From: Arcanobacterium sp.
GTDB taxonomy: Bacteria; Actinomycetota; Actinomycetes; Actinomycetales; Actinomycetaceae
DNA: 64,000 nt
Direction of reading: 5' to 3'
Assembly: GCA_022778805.1 (NCBI GenBank)
Contig: JALFSN010000005.1
Coordinates: 62,001 to 126,000, forward strand
In this document: positions 54,403 to 63,246 of the stretch, one piece after another
Position numbering within the stretch: position 1 is the stretch's first letter
How the letters are laid out: every line of letters starts with the position of its first letter
Translations under genes and position numbers: made by a program
Notes under the pieces: model-generated
Database searches by the model: none
What the model was told of the DNA's origin: nothing
What the model saw: the letters and a program-made list of their open reading frames with translations, nothing else

Positions 54403-54646
54403 CCGAGCGCCTCCGTCTGCTCACGCTTTCGTTACCAGAAAAAATAATAACGGTTTGATAACGTCCACGCTACACTTTCTCATTATCTGTGACGTGAAAC
54501 TTCACACAGCGTTTCGCCCAGCTCCATCCGCTCATCATTGATCGCCGTCATCGCCTGACCGCGATAAGACTGGGGAATTATCCATACAGAAACTACCCGA
54601 AATAAAAACCCACACTCGCACTGAGCGCACTAAACGCATAAGTTTA

Positions 54647-55864
54647 CTAAGCACGCTGCATAGCGTCTCGCACCTCGCCTACAAGCTCTTCCACGATGTC
54701 TTCCAGGAAGATGACGCCGATCGCAGCGCACAGTTGCCGTCCCTCTGGTTGCTGTGCTCCCTGAGTACTCTCGCCACGATCTCGATCACCGCTCTGAGTA
54801 CAGCCGCATTCAACGCTCCAGGATTGAACAGATTCAAGACTGCGCGATGTCCCCTCGGCGCTACGCGATACTTTTTCCGCACTGTCTGTTTCAGTACTGC
54901 CTACTACGGCGTCATCTCCTACCACGACCGCCATGTGCGTGCGAGCTTGCTGCATTTTCTTGAGAGCAGCTTCCACTTCATCATGCGCGCCCACTTTGGG
55001 GAACGGGCGAACCTTCCACCGCGGAATTGGCTCTTTCCGGCGAGAAACAGGCACGTCCAAGACGTCTTTCACATGCACATATCCGATGAGGTGCCCCTGA
55101 TCGTCTTGCACGGGGAAACGGGAGAAGCCAGTGCGGCCGGAAAGTTCCTCGAAGTCTTCCACACTTAGCTGCGCACTCACCACCTCAAGCCGGTCGAGCG
55201 GAATCATCACCTCGTGGGCTGCATGCTCTGAAAACTCCAGCGCCCCCGATAGTAGCTCCGCATCTGCGTCAAGCACTCCCGCAGCCTCACTCACTTCGAC
55301 GATAGAAGCCACCTCATCTGCGGTAAAGGCCGCGGACACTTCAGATTTTGGCTCTATACCCAGGAGGCGGACGGCATGATTCGACAGCCAATTCAAGGAC
55401 GCTACCACCGGATAGAACACTTTCGATAGCACCACCAGCGGCGGCATAAATATCAATGCCAGGGTCTCGGGATTGGTAATCGTCACGTTTTTCGGCACCA
55501 TCTCCCCGAGCACGACGTGCAAAAACACCACCAGCAACAGCGCAATAAGGAACGCTATCGTGTGCGTGAGCGCTGCCGGCGCCCCCAGCACATGCATAGG
55601 AAACGAGAGCAGTTCAGCAATGGCCGGTTCGCTGACTACCCCCAACCCCACCGAGCATACGGTGACGCCGAGCTGGCACGTGGCGAGCATCAGAGTGAGA
55701 TTTTCCAGGGCGTATAGCACCGTCTTGGCTCCGCGTCTGCCCTGATCTGCCAATGGCTCAATGCGGGAACGCCGAGACCCCATCACAGCGAATTCAGATC
55801 CGACGAAATAGGCATTGCCTACAAGCAACGCCACTGTGATCGCGAGCGCGGCAGGAATATTCAC
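54647..55864 (-). CDS. DUF21/CBS membrane protein (CorC/HlyC-like), shortened form
   Basis: The N-terminal DUF21 domain (four hydrophobic segments, about residues 1-150) and a CBS-pair region (MIPLDRLEVVSAQLSVED, then FPVQDDQGHLIGYVHVKDVLDV) identify a CNNM/CorC-type protein, proposed to move magnesium or other divalent ions. The C-terminal CorC_HlyC domain is missing. Inside the second CBS motif, between HMAVVVG and IGVIFLEDIVEELVGEV, lies a Ser/Glu/Gln-rich insertion of about 55 residues (about 323-379). It overlaps the upstream paralogue by four bases (ATGA). Confidence 0.88.
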   Translation of the reverse strand: MNIPAALAITVALLVGNAYFVGSEFAVMGSRRSRIEPLADQGRRGAKTVLYALENLTLMLATCQLGVTVCSVGLGVVSEPAIAELLSFPMHVLGAPAALTHTIAFLIALLLVVFLHVVLGEMVPKNVTITNPETLALIFMPPLVVLSKVFYPVVASLNWLSNHAVRLLGIEPKSEVSAAFTADEVASIVEVSEAAGVLDADAELLSGALEFSEHAAHEVMIPLDRLEVVSAQLSVEDFEELSGRTGFSRFPVQDDQGHLIGYVHVKDVLDVPVSRRKEPIPRWKVRPFPKVGAHDEVEAALKKMQQARTHMAVVVGDDAVVGSTETDSAEKVSRSAEGTSRSLESVQSWSVECGCTQSGDRDRGESTQGAQQPEGRQLCAAIGVIFLEDIVEELVGEVRDAMQRA

Positions 55865-57183
55865 TGCTCATCACCACCTATTGTCGTCAAACGAACTCGC
55901 ACAAGCTCGACGCGGCGGCCATCCATTTTTTCCACCCGCACATGGATGCTTTGATCTGAAAATTCATCTCCCGCAGCAGGAATTTTTCCAAGCTGAGCCA
56001 TGACCCAGCCCCCTACTGTTTCCCATGGTCCATCTTCTGGCACTGGCAGGCCGTAATCCCTGTCCACCTCATCCGGACGCATTTGCCCTGGCACAAGCAC
56101 ATCCCCGCTCGGCGTGCGGCGCGCACCTTGAAGGCGCGGATCGTGTTCGTCCGCCACATCTCCGATGATTTCTTCTACGGCATCTTCAAGCGTGACGACG
56201 CCAGCCGTCCCTCCGTATTCATCGACGACGACAGCCATTTGCAATCCCTCTTCGCGCAGCTGCACCAGCAGCGGAGCGAGTGCCAGCGTCTCAGGCACTT
56301 TCGGAGCCGGCGCCATCAGCGAACTCGACGTCACTGGCACTAGTTCACGGCGTTCGTAGGGAACGGCAATAGCGCGGCGCAGGTGCACCAGTCCGCGGAC
56401 GTCATCCAGATCATCCCCAACTACGGGGAATCTCGAGTGCCCCGTCTCCCTCGCGAGCGCAATTACATCGGCGGCGCTGGCGCCGGCGCTCACCACGTCT
56501 AATCGTCCACGATCCGTCATCACATCAACGGCGGTGAGTTCGTTAATCCCAATGGAGCGCACAAGCAGATGGGCGGTATTGACGTCGAGCGTTCCCTCTT
56601 TTGCACTGCGGCGCACGAGTGCAGACAGTTCGGCAGCTGAGCGAGCCCCAGAGAGTTCCTCAGCTGGTTCGATACCAAAGAGACCGAGCACCCAGTTGGC
56701 GGAGTCATTGAGCGCTACGATGATCCATTTGAACACTATCGAGAAGATATGCACTGGTTGTGCCACAAACGCTGCGGCGCGAAGCGGATCGGCGAGCGAG
56801 AGATTTTTGGGCACAAGCTCTCCGAAAAACACAGAGAAAGCATTCACGAGGACGAAAGCGACCGTAGCAGCCACCGCTACCACCGCTGCCTGCGCGATGC
56901 CCACACTGCCTAAGAGCCGCTCAAAAAGGTCTTGAAGTGGCATTTGCGCCACGTATCCCAAGAGAATCGTAGTGAGGGTAATACCAACTTGGCACGCAGA
57001 GAGGTAGAGCGAGATACGGTGTAAATTCGGCGCTACTTTGCGAGCGTAGGGATTGCCGTCTTCAGCTTTGGAATCCACCGTGGCCGGATCAAGTGCGACA
57101 AAAGAAAACTCGGCCGCCACGAAGATCGCTGTGCCAACCGTCAGGAGTACGCCAAGTGCGATCATGACGACGTCATATATCAT
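55861..57183 (-). CDS. DUF21/CBS/CorC_HlyC membrane protein
   Basis: This is the full-length form of the family: DUF21 membrane domain, a CBS pair (DVMTDRGRLDVVSAGASAAD, HSRFPVVGDDLDDVRGLVHLRR, VVVDEYGGTAGVVTLEDAVEEIIGDV) and the C-terminal CorC_HlyC domain (DYGLPVPEDGPWETVGGWVMAQLG). At 440 residues it is normal. It is the first gene of a two-gene operon with its shortened paralogue. A role in divalent cation efflux or membrane repair is inferred from the family. Confidence 0.92.
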   Translation of the reverse strand: MIYDVVMIALGVLLTVGTAIFVAAEFSFVALDPATVDSKAEDGNPYARKVAPNLHRISLYLSACQVGITLTTILLGYVAQMPLQDLFERLLGSVGIAQAAVVAVAATVAFVLVNAFSVFFGELVPKNLSLADPLRAAAFVAQPVHIFSIVFKWIIVALNDSANWVLGLFGIEPAEELSGARSAAELSALVRRSAKEGTLDVNTAHLLVRSIGINELTAVDVMTDRGRLDVVSAGASAADVIALARETGHSRFPVVGDDLDDVRGLVHLRRAIAVPYERRELVPVTSSSLMAPAPKVPETLALAPLLVQLREEGLQMAVVVDEYGGTAGVVTLEDAVEEIIGDVADEHDPRLQGARRTPSGDVLVPGQMRPDEVDRDYGLPVPEDGPWETVGGWVMAQLGKIPAAGDEFSDQSIHVRVEKMDGRRVELVRVRLTTIGGDEQ

Positions 57184-57553
57184 TGCGGATCACCAGTCCG
57201 CCTGCATAATCGATACATCCCTTGTATCCTAGCAGTTACTCCGTGCAGGCACACACTAGCACGGGTTCTAGCGGGTGCTAGTTTGAAGTGTAACGACGGA
57301 TGTTTAGTTTATGGTAACTGGCGGTGGCAGGTTTCGTGCGGAGTGGGACTCTCAATCGGAGCGCACCGCTACCTTTCGCTCGCTACCTTTTGCTCGCTAC
57401 TGCTTGCCCGCCACCTTTTGCTCAATTTGCGCAATCGCTTGCGCGAAAATTTCCCAAAAGAAAAGCTCTTGAACAAACGCCACGAAAAGCAGAGAATGAC
57501 CATAGCGAAAAGATAGACCGTTGGGACTAAAGTCTCTAAAATATCTTGTGATG
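57184..57553. other. Divergent intergenic region before kgd
   Basis: No gene is seen. It contains a 14-bp near-perfect tandem repeat (CGCTACCTTTCGCT at 57367-57380 and CGCTACCTTTTGCT at 57381-57394, with a third partial copy). The promoter of the CorC-like pair should lie near 57184-57260. Confidence 0.4.
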
Positions 57554-57596
57554 AGTTCAATGCTGAACTTGAGACTTCAGCGACTCACATTTTAAT
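57554..57596 (+). promoter_or_regulatory. kgd promoter with an overlapping palindrome
   Basis: A -35 TTGAGA (57569-57574) and a -10 TTTAAT (57591-57596) are separated by 16 bases, each matching consensus in five of six positions. A perfect 6-4-6 palindrome, AGTTCA atgc TGAACT (57554-57569), touches the -35 box. It would be a natural site for a regulator. The predicted transcript starts about 20 bases before the GTG start of kgd. Confidence 0.55.
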
Positions 57597-57620
57597 AGCA
57601 TCACGGCGGATAGGACGACA

Positions 57621-60600
57621 GTGGCGGCAAACGATAGAGAAGATTTTGGCCCCAACCAAGGCTTCATTGACGATCTCTACACTTCTTTCTTGAAAGATCA
57701 TTCCAGCGTAGGCGCCCAGTGGACAGAACTCTTCAAACGCTGGGAAAAAGAGGGAAAGCAGGCGAATTCTGCAGCCACAACGGCGGCTGATGACGCCACT
57801 TCCGCCGAGCACACTGCCGTCCCTTCCCAGGACGAATCACATCAGCCCTCTGACGAGGAACTGTATGGCGACGTCACCCGCTCAGATTTACCGCCGCTGC
57901 CACGCGTCGCAATTGTGCCTCCTAAAACGCCGTACGCTAAAAAATATGACGCCAAACCCAAAGCGGCCTACAGCACCCGCGAAGATGAGTACGTGCCACT
58001 CAAGGGTATGGATCGCGGTCTGGCGAAGAATATGGATGCGTCACTGTCGCTGCCGACGGCCACCACTGTGCGCTCGCTTCCAGCTCGCATTATGTTTGAC
58101 AACCGCTCAGTTATCAACAAATATCTCGCATCCACCCGCGGCGGAAAGGTGAGCTTCACCCATATCATTGCCTACGCAATGGTAGAGGCGTTGAGCGAGA
58201 TGCCGGAGATGAATTATTCCTACAAGCTAGATGACGCCGGCAAACCCACCCTGGTGAAACCAGCACACGTCAATCTCGGCCTGGCGATCGACGTCACCAA
58301 ACCAGATGGCTCGCGCACGCTCGTCGTACCAAACATTAAAAAAGCAGACACCCTCACGTTCTCGGAATTTTTGACAGCGTATGAAGACGTGGTGGCACGT
58401 GGACGCGAGAACAAACTCACCATTGATGATTACGCCGGCACGACGGCATCACTGACCAACCCTGGCGGTTTTGGCACCGTGCATTCCATCCCGCGTTTGA
58501 TGAATGGACAAGCCGTAATCGTCGGCGTTGGCTCTATGACGTATCCTCCCGAATTCCAAGGCACTGCCGAATCCCAGATCGCCCGCCTGGGCATCAGCAA
58601 AGTTGTGCATCTGACAAGCACCTACGATCACCGCGTGATCCAAGGGGGGACGTCTGGGCGTTTCCTGCGCCTGATGGAGCAGAAGTTGCTCGGCCAAGAT
58701 GGCCTCTACGATCGCATTTTTACCTCGTTGCGCGTCCCCTATAAGCCTTTCAGCTGGGTGCGCGACGTGGAATACAATCTGGAACACGAACTTGGCAAAC
58801 CCGCTCGCATTTCTGAATTCATCCACGCATACCGCTCGCGCGGCCATCTCATTGCTGATATCGACCCGCTCTCTTTCCACATTCGCCGCCATCCAGATTT
58901 GGAGCTACGCTCTTACGGATTGAGCATCTGGGATCTCGACCGATCTTTCCCCGTTGGCGGATTTATGGGCAAAGATCATCTCACCCTGCGCGAGATTTAC
59001 GATCAACTCCGCGAGACGTACTGCCGCAGCGTCGGCGTGGAATACATGCACATTCAAGACCCTACCCAGCGCACCTGGATGCAGGAACACATTGAGCGGC
59101 CGCTGCCTCCCGTGAGCAAAGAAGAACACATTGACATCATGAAGCAGCTCAATGAGGCAGAAGCATTTGAGACGTTCCTGCAGACGAAATACGTCGGGCA
59201 GAAGCGCTTTTCCCTTGAGGGAGGAGAATCGCTCATTCCCGCTATCGCCGCAGTGCTCACCGAGGCCATCCACGACGGCCTGCGCTCGTCAGCCATCGCC
59301 ATGGCTCACCGCGGACGGTTGAACGTGCTGACCAATATCGCCGGCAAGAGTTACAAGCAAATTTTTACCGAGTTTGATGGCATTTACGATCCAGGATCTC
59401 TTCAAGGCTCCGGCGACGTCAAATATCATCTTGGCACCGGCGGTGTCTATACGACGGGCGACGGCAAAGGGTCTATACCTATCTACATCGGAGCCAACCC
59501 CTCCCACCTTGAAGCCGCTGACGGCGTCATCGAAGGGGTCGTACGTGCCAAGGAAGATCGACTCGCGGCTCAAGATGAGGCCGATGGCAAAGAGCCACGA
59601 CCATATGACGTGCTACCAATCATGGTGCACGGCGATGCGGCATTTTCTGGACAAGGCGTCGTAGCCGAGGTGCTCAATTACTCAAACCTGCCTGGATACC
59701 GCGTAGGCGGCACAATCCATTTCATCGTCAATAACCAAATCGGATTCACGACGGCTCCCAGCTCATCGCGTTCTTCGCATTACACCACAGATATTGCCAA
59801 AGGGCTGCAGATACCAATCTTCCACGTAAACGGCGACGATCCTGAAGCCGTTGTGCGCGTGAGCAAGCTGGCTTACGCCTATCGCGCCGAATTCCACAAA
59901 GACGTCATCGTCGATATCATTTGCTATCGCAAGCGTGGCCACAACGAGGGGGATGACCCTTCCATGACTCAGCCTATTATGTATTCTCTGGTGAATGCCA
60001 AGCAGTCGCCGCGTGAGATCTATAAGCAATCACTCATTGGCCGTGGTCTCATCAGCGAAGAGGGGGCAGAGAAGATTGAGCAGGGTTTCCGCCACTTGCT
60101 CAACGCCGCTTTTGCAGAAGTGCGCGAGGCGGAAGCGCAGATGGAGAAAGATCCCAAAGCTGCAAATATGCGCCTCGGCCTGACGAAAGCCCAAGTGCAA
60201 GATACCGCCAGCGAACGGCGCTGGCGCTCAGCTATACCACTGAAAGTGATCCACCGCATCGGAGAGGCACACATTAATCCACCCGAAGGGTTCGCGCTGC
60301 ACAAAAAGATCAGCCAGCTCTTCAAGCGCCGCCATAAGATGGCATATGAGGGCGATATCGACTGGGGATTTGGCGAAATACTCGCTCTGGGCTCCCTCTT
60401 GATTGAAGGGGTGCCCGTGCGCATGAGTGGCCAAGATTCACGCCGTGGTACATTCGTGCAGCGCCAAGCCGTGGCTCACTCTATAGAGACAGGCGAAGAG
60501 TGGACGCCGCTGGCCAACCTCACCGAAGACCAGGCCTCGCTGGCAATTTATGACTCTCCACTCTCCGAATACTCCGTGCTCGCATTCGAGTACGGATATT

Positions 60601-61373
60601 CGGTGGAGCGCCCTGATGCACTCGTGCTCTGGGAAGCACAGTTTGGCGATTTTGCCAATGGCGCGCAGACGGTGATCGACGAATTCATCTCGTCGGCACA
60701 GGCTAAATGGAACCAACATTCGTCACTCGTGATGCTGCTGCCGCACGGCTATGAGGGGCAAGGCCCCGACCATTCCTCGGCGCGCATCGAGCGCTATCTC
60801 GGCTTGTGCGCCGGCGACAACATGGTCGTGGCGCAGCCATCCACACCGGCGAACAATTTCCATCTGCTGCGCCGCCAAGCGTACCAGCGTCCACGCAAAC
60901 CTCTCATCGCTATCACTCCGAAGCAGCTGCTGCGCCGTAAAGGCGTGACGAGCGCCGTGGAAGACTTCACGAGTGGAGAGTTCCAGCCCGTGATCGGTGA
61001 GGTGAATCCGCAGGTACAAGCAGTCAAACGGGTACTGCTGTGCACCGGACGAATCTATTACGATCTGGCGGAGAAGCGCGATGCTGACGGCCGTTTTGAT
61101 GTGGCAATTGTGCGCCTAGAGCAGCTTTACCCACATCCAGTTCAGCAGTTGGCGGCTCAGCTGGCCAAGTATCCGGGGGCGGACATTGTGTGGGTGCAAG
61201 ATGAGCCGGCTAATATGGGAGCGTGGGGGCATCTCGCTCTGGAGATGTTCCCACAATTGGGCATCCATGCCCGTCTGGTATCCCGTCCGCCATCTGCCGC
61301 TCCATCCACAGGGCTCAGCACACTGCACAAACAGCAGGTAGAGCGGCTCATGCAGGAGGCGTTTGCCAGCTAA
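57621..61373 (+). CDS. kgd: Multifunctional 2-oxoglutarate decarboxylase/dehydrogenase E1-E2 (Kgd/SucA)
   Basis: In actinobacteria one chain joins an E2-like succinyltransferase catalytic domain to the thiamine-dependent E1. Residues 1-45 (FIDDLYTSFLKDHSSVGAQWTELF) are the usual E1-start helix and a charged linker follows. An acyltransferase domain (about 110-350, with TSTYDHRVIQGGTSG) comes next, then the E1 part with MAHRGRLNVLTNI, the GDAAFSGQG thiamine-diphosphate region and FIVNNQIGFTT. There is no lipoyl domain, as usual for Kgd. At 1250 residues the length fits. The start is a GTG with AGGA upstream. It oxidises 2-oxoglutarate in the TCA cycle with a separate lipoylated E2 and E3, or yields succinic semialdehyde. 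Confidence 0.95.
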   Translation: MAANDREDFGPNQGFIDDLYTSFLKDHSSVGAQWTELFKRWEKEGKQANSAATTAADDATSAEHTAVPSQDESHQPSDEELYGDVTRSDLPPLPRVAIVPPKTPYAKKYDAKPKAAYSTREDEYVPLKGMDRGLAKNMDASLSLPTATTVRSLPARIMFDNRSVINKYLASTRGGKVSFTHIIAYAMVEALSEMPEMNYSYKLDDAGKPTLVKPAHVNLGLAIDVTKPDGSRTLVVPNIKKADTLTFSEFLTAYEDVVARGRENKLTIDDYAGTTASLTNPGGFGTVHSIPRLMNGQAVIVGVGSMTYPPEFQGTAESQIARLGISKVVHLTSTYDHRVIQGGTSGRFLRLMEQKLLGQDGLYDRIFTSLRVPYKPFSWVRDVEYNLEHELGKPARISEFIHAYRSRGHLIADIDPLSFHIRRHPDLELRSYGLSIWDLDRSFPVGGFMGKDHLTLREIYDQLRETYCRSVGVEYMHIQDPTQRTWMQEHIERPLPPVSKEEHIDIMKQLNEAEAFETFLQTKYVGQKRFSLEGGESLIPAIAAVLTEAIHDGLRSSAIAMAHRGRLNVLTNIAGKSYKQIFTEFDGIYDPGSLQGSGDVKYHLGTGGVYTTGDGKGSIPIYIGANPSHLEAADGVIEGVVRAKEDRLAAQDEADGKEPRPYDVLPIMVHGDAAFSGQGVVAEVLNYSNLPGYRVGGTIHFIVNNQIGFTTAPSSSRSSHYTTDIAKGLQIPIFHVNGDDPEAVVRVSKLAYAYRAEFHKDVIVDIICYRKRGHNEGDDPSMTQPIMYSLVNAKQSPREIYKQSLIGRGLISEEGAEKIEQGFRHLLNAAFAEVREAEAQMEKDPKAANMRLGLTKAQVQDTASERRWRSAIPLKVIHRIGEAHINPPEGFALHKKISQLFKRRHKMAYEGDIDWGFGEILALGSLLIEGVPVRMSGQDSRRGTFVQRQAVAHSIETGEEWTPLANLTEDQASLAIYDSPLSEYSVLAFEYGYSVERPDALVLWEAQFGDFANGAQTVIDEFISSAQAKWNQHSSLVMLLPHGYEGQGPDHSSARIERYLGLCAGDNMVVAQPSTPANNFHLLRRQAYQRPRKPLIAITPKQLLRRKGVTSAVEDFTSGEFQPVIGEVNPQVQAVKRVLLCTGRIYYDLAEKRDADGRFDVAIVRLEQLYPHPVQQLAAQLAKYPGADIVWVQDEPANMGAWGHLALEMFPQLGIHARLVSRPPSAAPSTGLSTLHKQQVERLMQEAFAS

Positions 61374-61384
61374 AATAGGATGTG

Positions 61385-62026
61385 ATGAACGCACATACTT
61401 TGAACGGTTTGAACGGTTTGAACGCATACAGTTTCCAGATTTTCTTCGTTGGCGACGAGCTCGTGGCAGGCATGGGGGACGCCCGCGGCATGGGGTGGGT
61501 TGGCCGCGTGCTGGCACGCACGCCTGTTCATCCCCCTATTATGCCGTACGTACTCGCTTTTGCCGGCGAATCGTCAGCGCAACTGATGGAGCGTTGGAAG
61601 AGCGACGTCTCAGTGCGCCTGTCCAAAGACCATACAAATCGGCTGGTGATAGCGCTCGGCTCGCACGATCTTGACGCTGGCCTCTCCTCGGCTCGTTCAC
61701 GCCTGCATCTGGCCAATATCCTCGACATGGCTGAGCGTATGCAGCTCAATCCTTTCGTCGTAGGCCCGCCACCGCGCCCTGACAAGTCTGAACGGGCTGT
61801 AGCAGAGCTGTCGCATTCGTTTTCCGATGTGTGCACTAGGCGCTCAATCCCCTACGTCGATACGTTTACGCCGCTTATCCAGCACGAACAGTGGAATACT
61901 GACATGAGCCTCGCCGGCACCTATACACCGCGGCAAGCTGGCTATGGACTGATAGCTTGGCTCGTCCTGCACCGCGGCTGGCATCAGTGGCTGGGTATCA
62001 AGGCGACAGATGACGACGCTCGTTAG
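61385..62026 (+). CDS. SGNH-fold protein lacking the canonical catalytic residues
   Basis: The fold is recognisable from FFVGDELVAGMGDARGMGWVGR (block I), VIALGSHDLDAG (block III) and the C-terminal GYGLIAWLVL helix. Block I has GDE where esterases have GDS, and the DxxH of block V is replaced by GTYTPRQ, so ordinary hydrolase activity is unlikely. Many actinobacteria have this GDELVAG variant. A triple 9-bp repeat (61399-61425) codes LNGLNGLNA just after the start. AGGA lies four bases before the ATG at 61385. It follows kgd closely (12 bases). Confidence 0.78.
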   Translation: MNAHTLNGLNGLNAYSFQIFFVGDELVAGMGDARGMGWVGRVLARTPVHPPIMPYVLAFAGESSAQLMERWKSDVSVRLSKDHTNRLVIALGSHDLDAGLSSARSRLHLANILDMAERMQLNPFVVGPPPRPDKSERAVAELSHSFSDVCTRRSIPYVDTFTPLIQHEQWNTDMSLAGTYTPRQAGYGLIAWLVLHRGWHQWLGIKATDDDAR

Positions 62027-62262
62027 TGACGCCGGCTGCTAACTCATTGCTGCACCCAGCCGTAGCGACGCCAATGAGCAGCGCATAACGCCACCTACAG
62101 CAGATTGCTGCCACAAATCATGGCGCTGCGTGAGAGCACGATTCACACGTCCGCTAACCGCGCTCATCCGTATGCCCTGCTAAAGAGCACCCCCGCTGAT
62201 TAAATTGGCTCATGTGCAGCTATTCCGGTCAGTTCTGCGCAAAAACCGATATGATAGAAGTT

Positions 62263-63165
62263 ATGGATATTTCTTCTCTCATCTGCGGAATCGACGTCGG
62301 TGGCACCAGCATTAAAGCTATTGTGGCGGATAGCGCTGGCGAGATACACGGCACGTGGAGCGCTCCCACTCCACACGGTGGTGCAGCCGTCGTTCGTGCT
62401 ATCACTGAGCTCGTGACGACGATACGCACCGAGACGTCTATCCCCTTGCATCCGCGCCTGTGCGTGGCAGTGCCTGGAATTGTGGACGAGGCATCTGGCA
62501 CAGCAGTGCTCTCCGTCAATCTCGGCTGGGAAGATTATCCCATGCGCGCTCAGCTCGCTGAAGCGTTGCATATGCCGGTATATCTCATGCAAGATGCCCG
62601 CGCGGGCGCGTACGGCGAAGCACGTTTTGGCGCCGCTCCTGCCACCTGTATCTATCTACCGATTGGCACCGGAATAGCCAGCGCTGTCCTCGTCGATGGC
62701 GCTATTCTCTCCCCTCATCTGTGGACTGGTGAAGTAGGGCAAGTGCCAACGCCCGATCCCGATCATCCTGGCCAGCGAGTGGCTTTGGAAAAGATTTGCA
62801 GCGCCAAGGCTTTTGCCACACGGTTTGAGGAGCTCAAACCCCATTTTCTCCCGATCGACGCCGGCGCAAATGAAGTATTTCGACTGCGTGACGCCGGTGG
62901 CGAGGGAAGCGCTGAAGCTCACCGCGTGATCGAGACGGGATTGGCCACTCTCGCTGACGCAATCGCCGCATGGACTGCTCTGCTCGGCCCTATCCCCGTG
63001 GTCATCGGCGGTGGCCTTGGAAAAGAGGGAGCTCCCTTGGTCACTGAACTCACCGCATTGCTAGCCGAACGCAGCTACATGCCAGCTCCTATCCTCACCG
63101 CTTCCCTCGGCTCTTTGAGCCAAGCGCTGGGCACGGTAGCTATGGCTCTTGATAAGGATTTCTAA
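62263..63165 (+). CDS. ROK-family sugar kinase
   Basis: The ATP-binding ICGIDVGGTSIKA and the sugar-binding region YLMQDARAGAYGEARFG, PIGTGIASAVLVDGA and GEVGQ are those of ROK kinases. The usual zinc motif (GH with CxCGxxGC) is not present: GEVGQ is followed by TPDPDHPGQRVALEKICSA. A zinc-free subgroup of ROK proteins exists. The likely substrate is glucose or N-acetylhexosamine. The ATG at 62263 is chosen, with others at 62212 and 62251. A PfkB kinase gene follows 80 bases downstream. Confidence 0.82.
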   Translation: MDISSLICGIDVGGTSIKAIVADSAGEIHGTWSAPTPHGGAAVVRAITELVTTIRTETSIPLHPRLCVAVPGIVDEASGTAVLSVNLGWEDYPMRAQLAEALHMPVYLMQDARAGAYGEARFGAAPATCIYLPIGTGIASAVLVDGAILSPHLWTGEVGQVPTPDPDHPGQRVALEKICSAKAFATRFEELKPHFLPIDAGANEVFRLRDAGGEGSAEAHRVIETGLATLADAIAAWTALLGPIPVVIGGGLGKEGAPLVTELTALLAERSYMPAPILTASLGSLSQALGTVAMALDKDF

Positions 63166-63246
63166 CCCTATCATCTAGCTCTGCTGCCTCGTTACATTCT
63201 TCTTCGCATTATTCTTCCGACTATCACCTCAGAATCGCAGGCTCTT

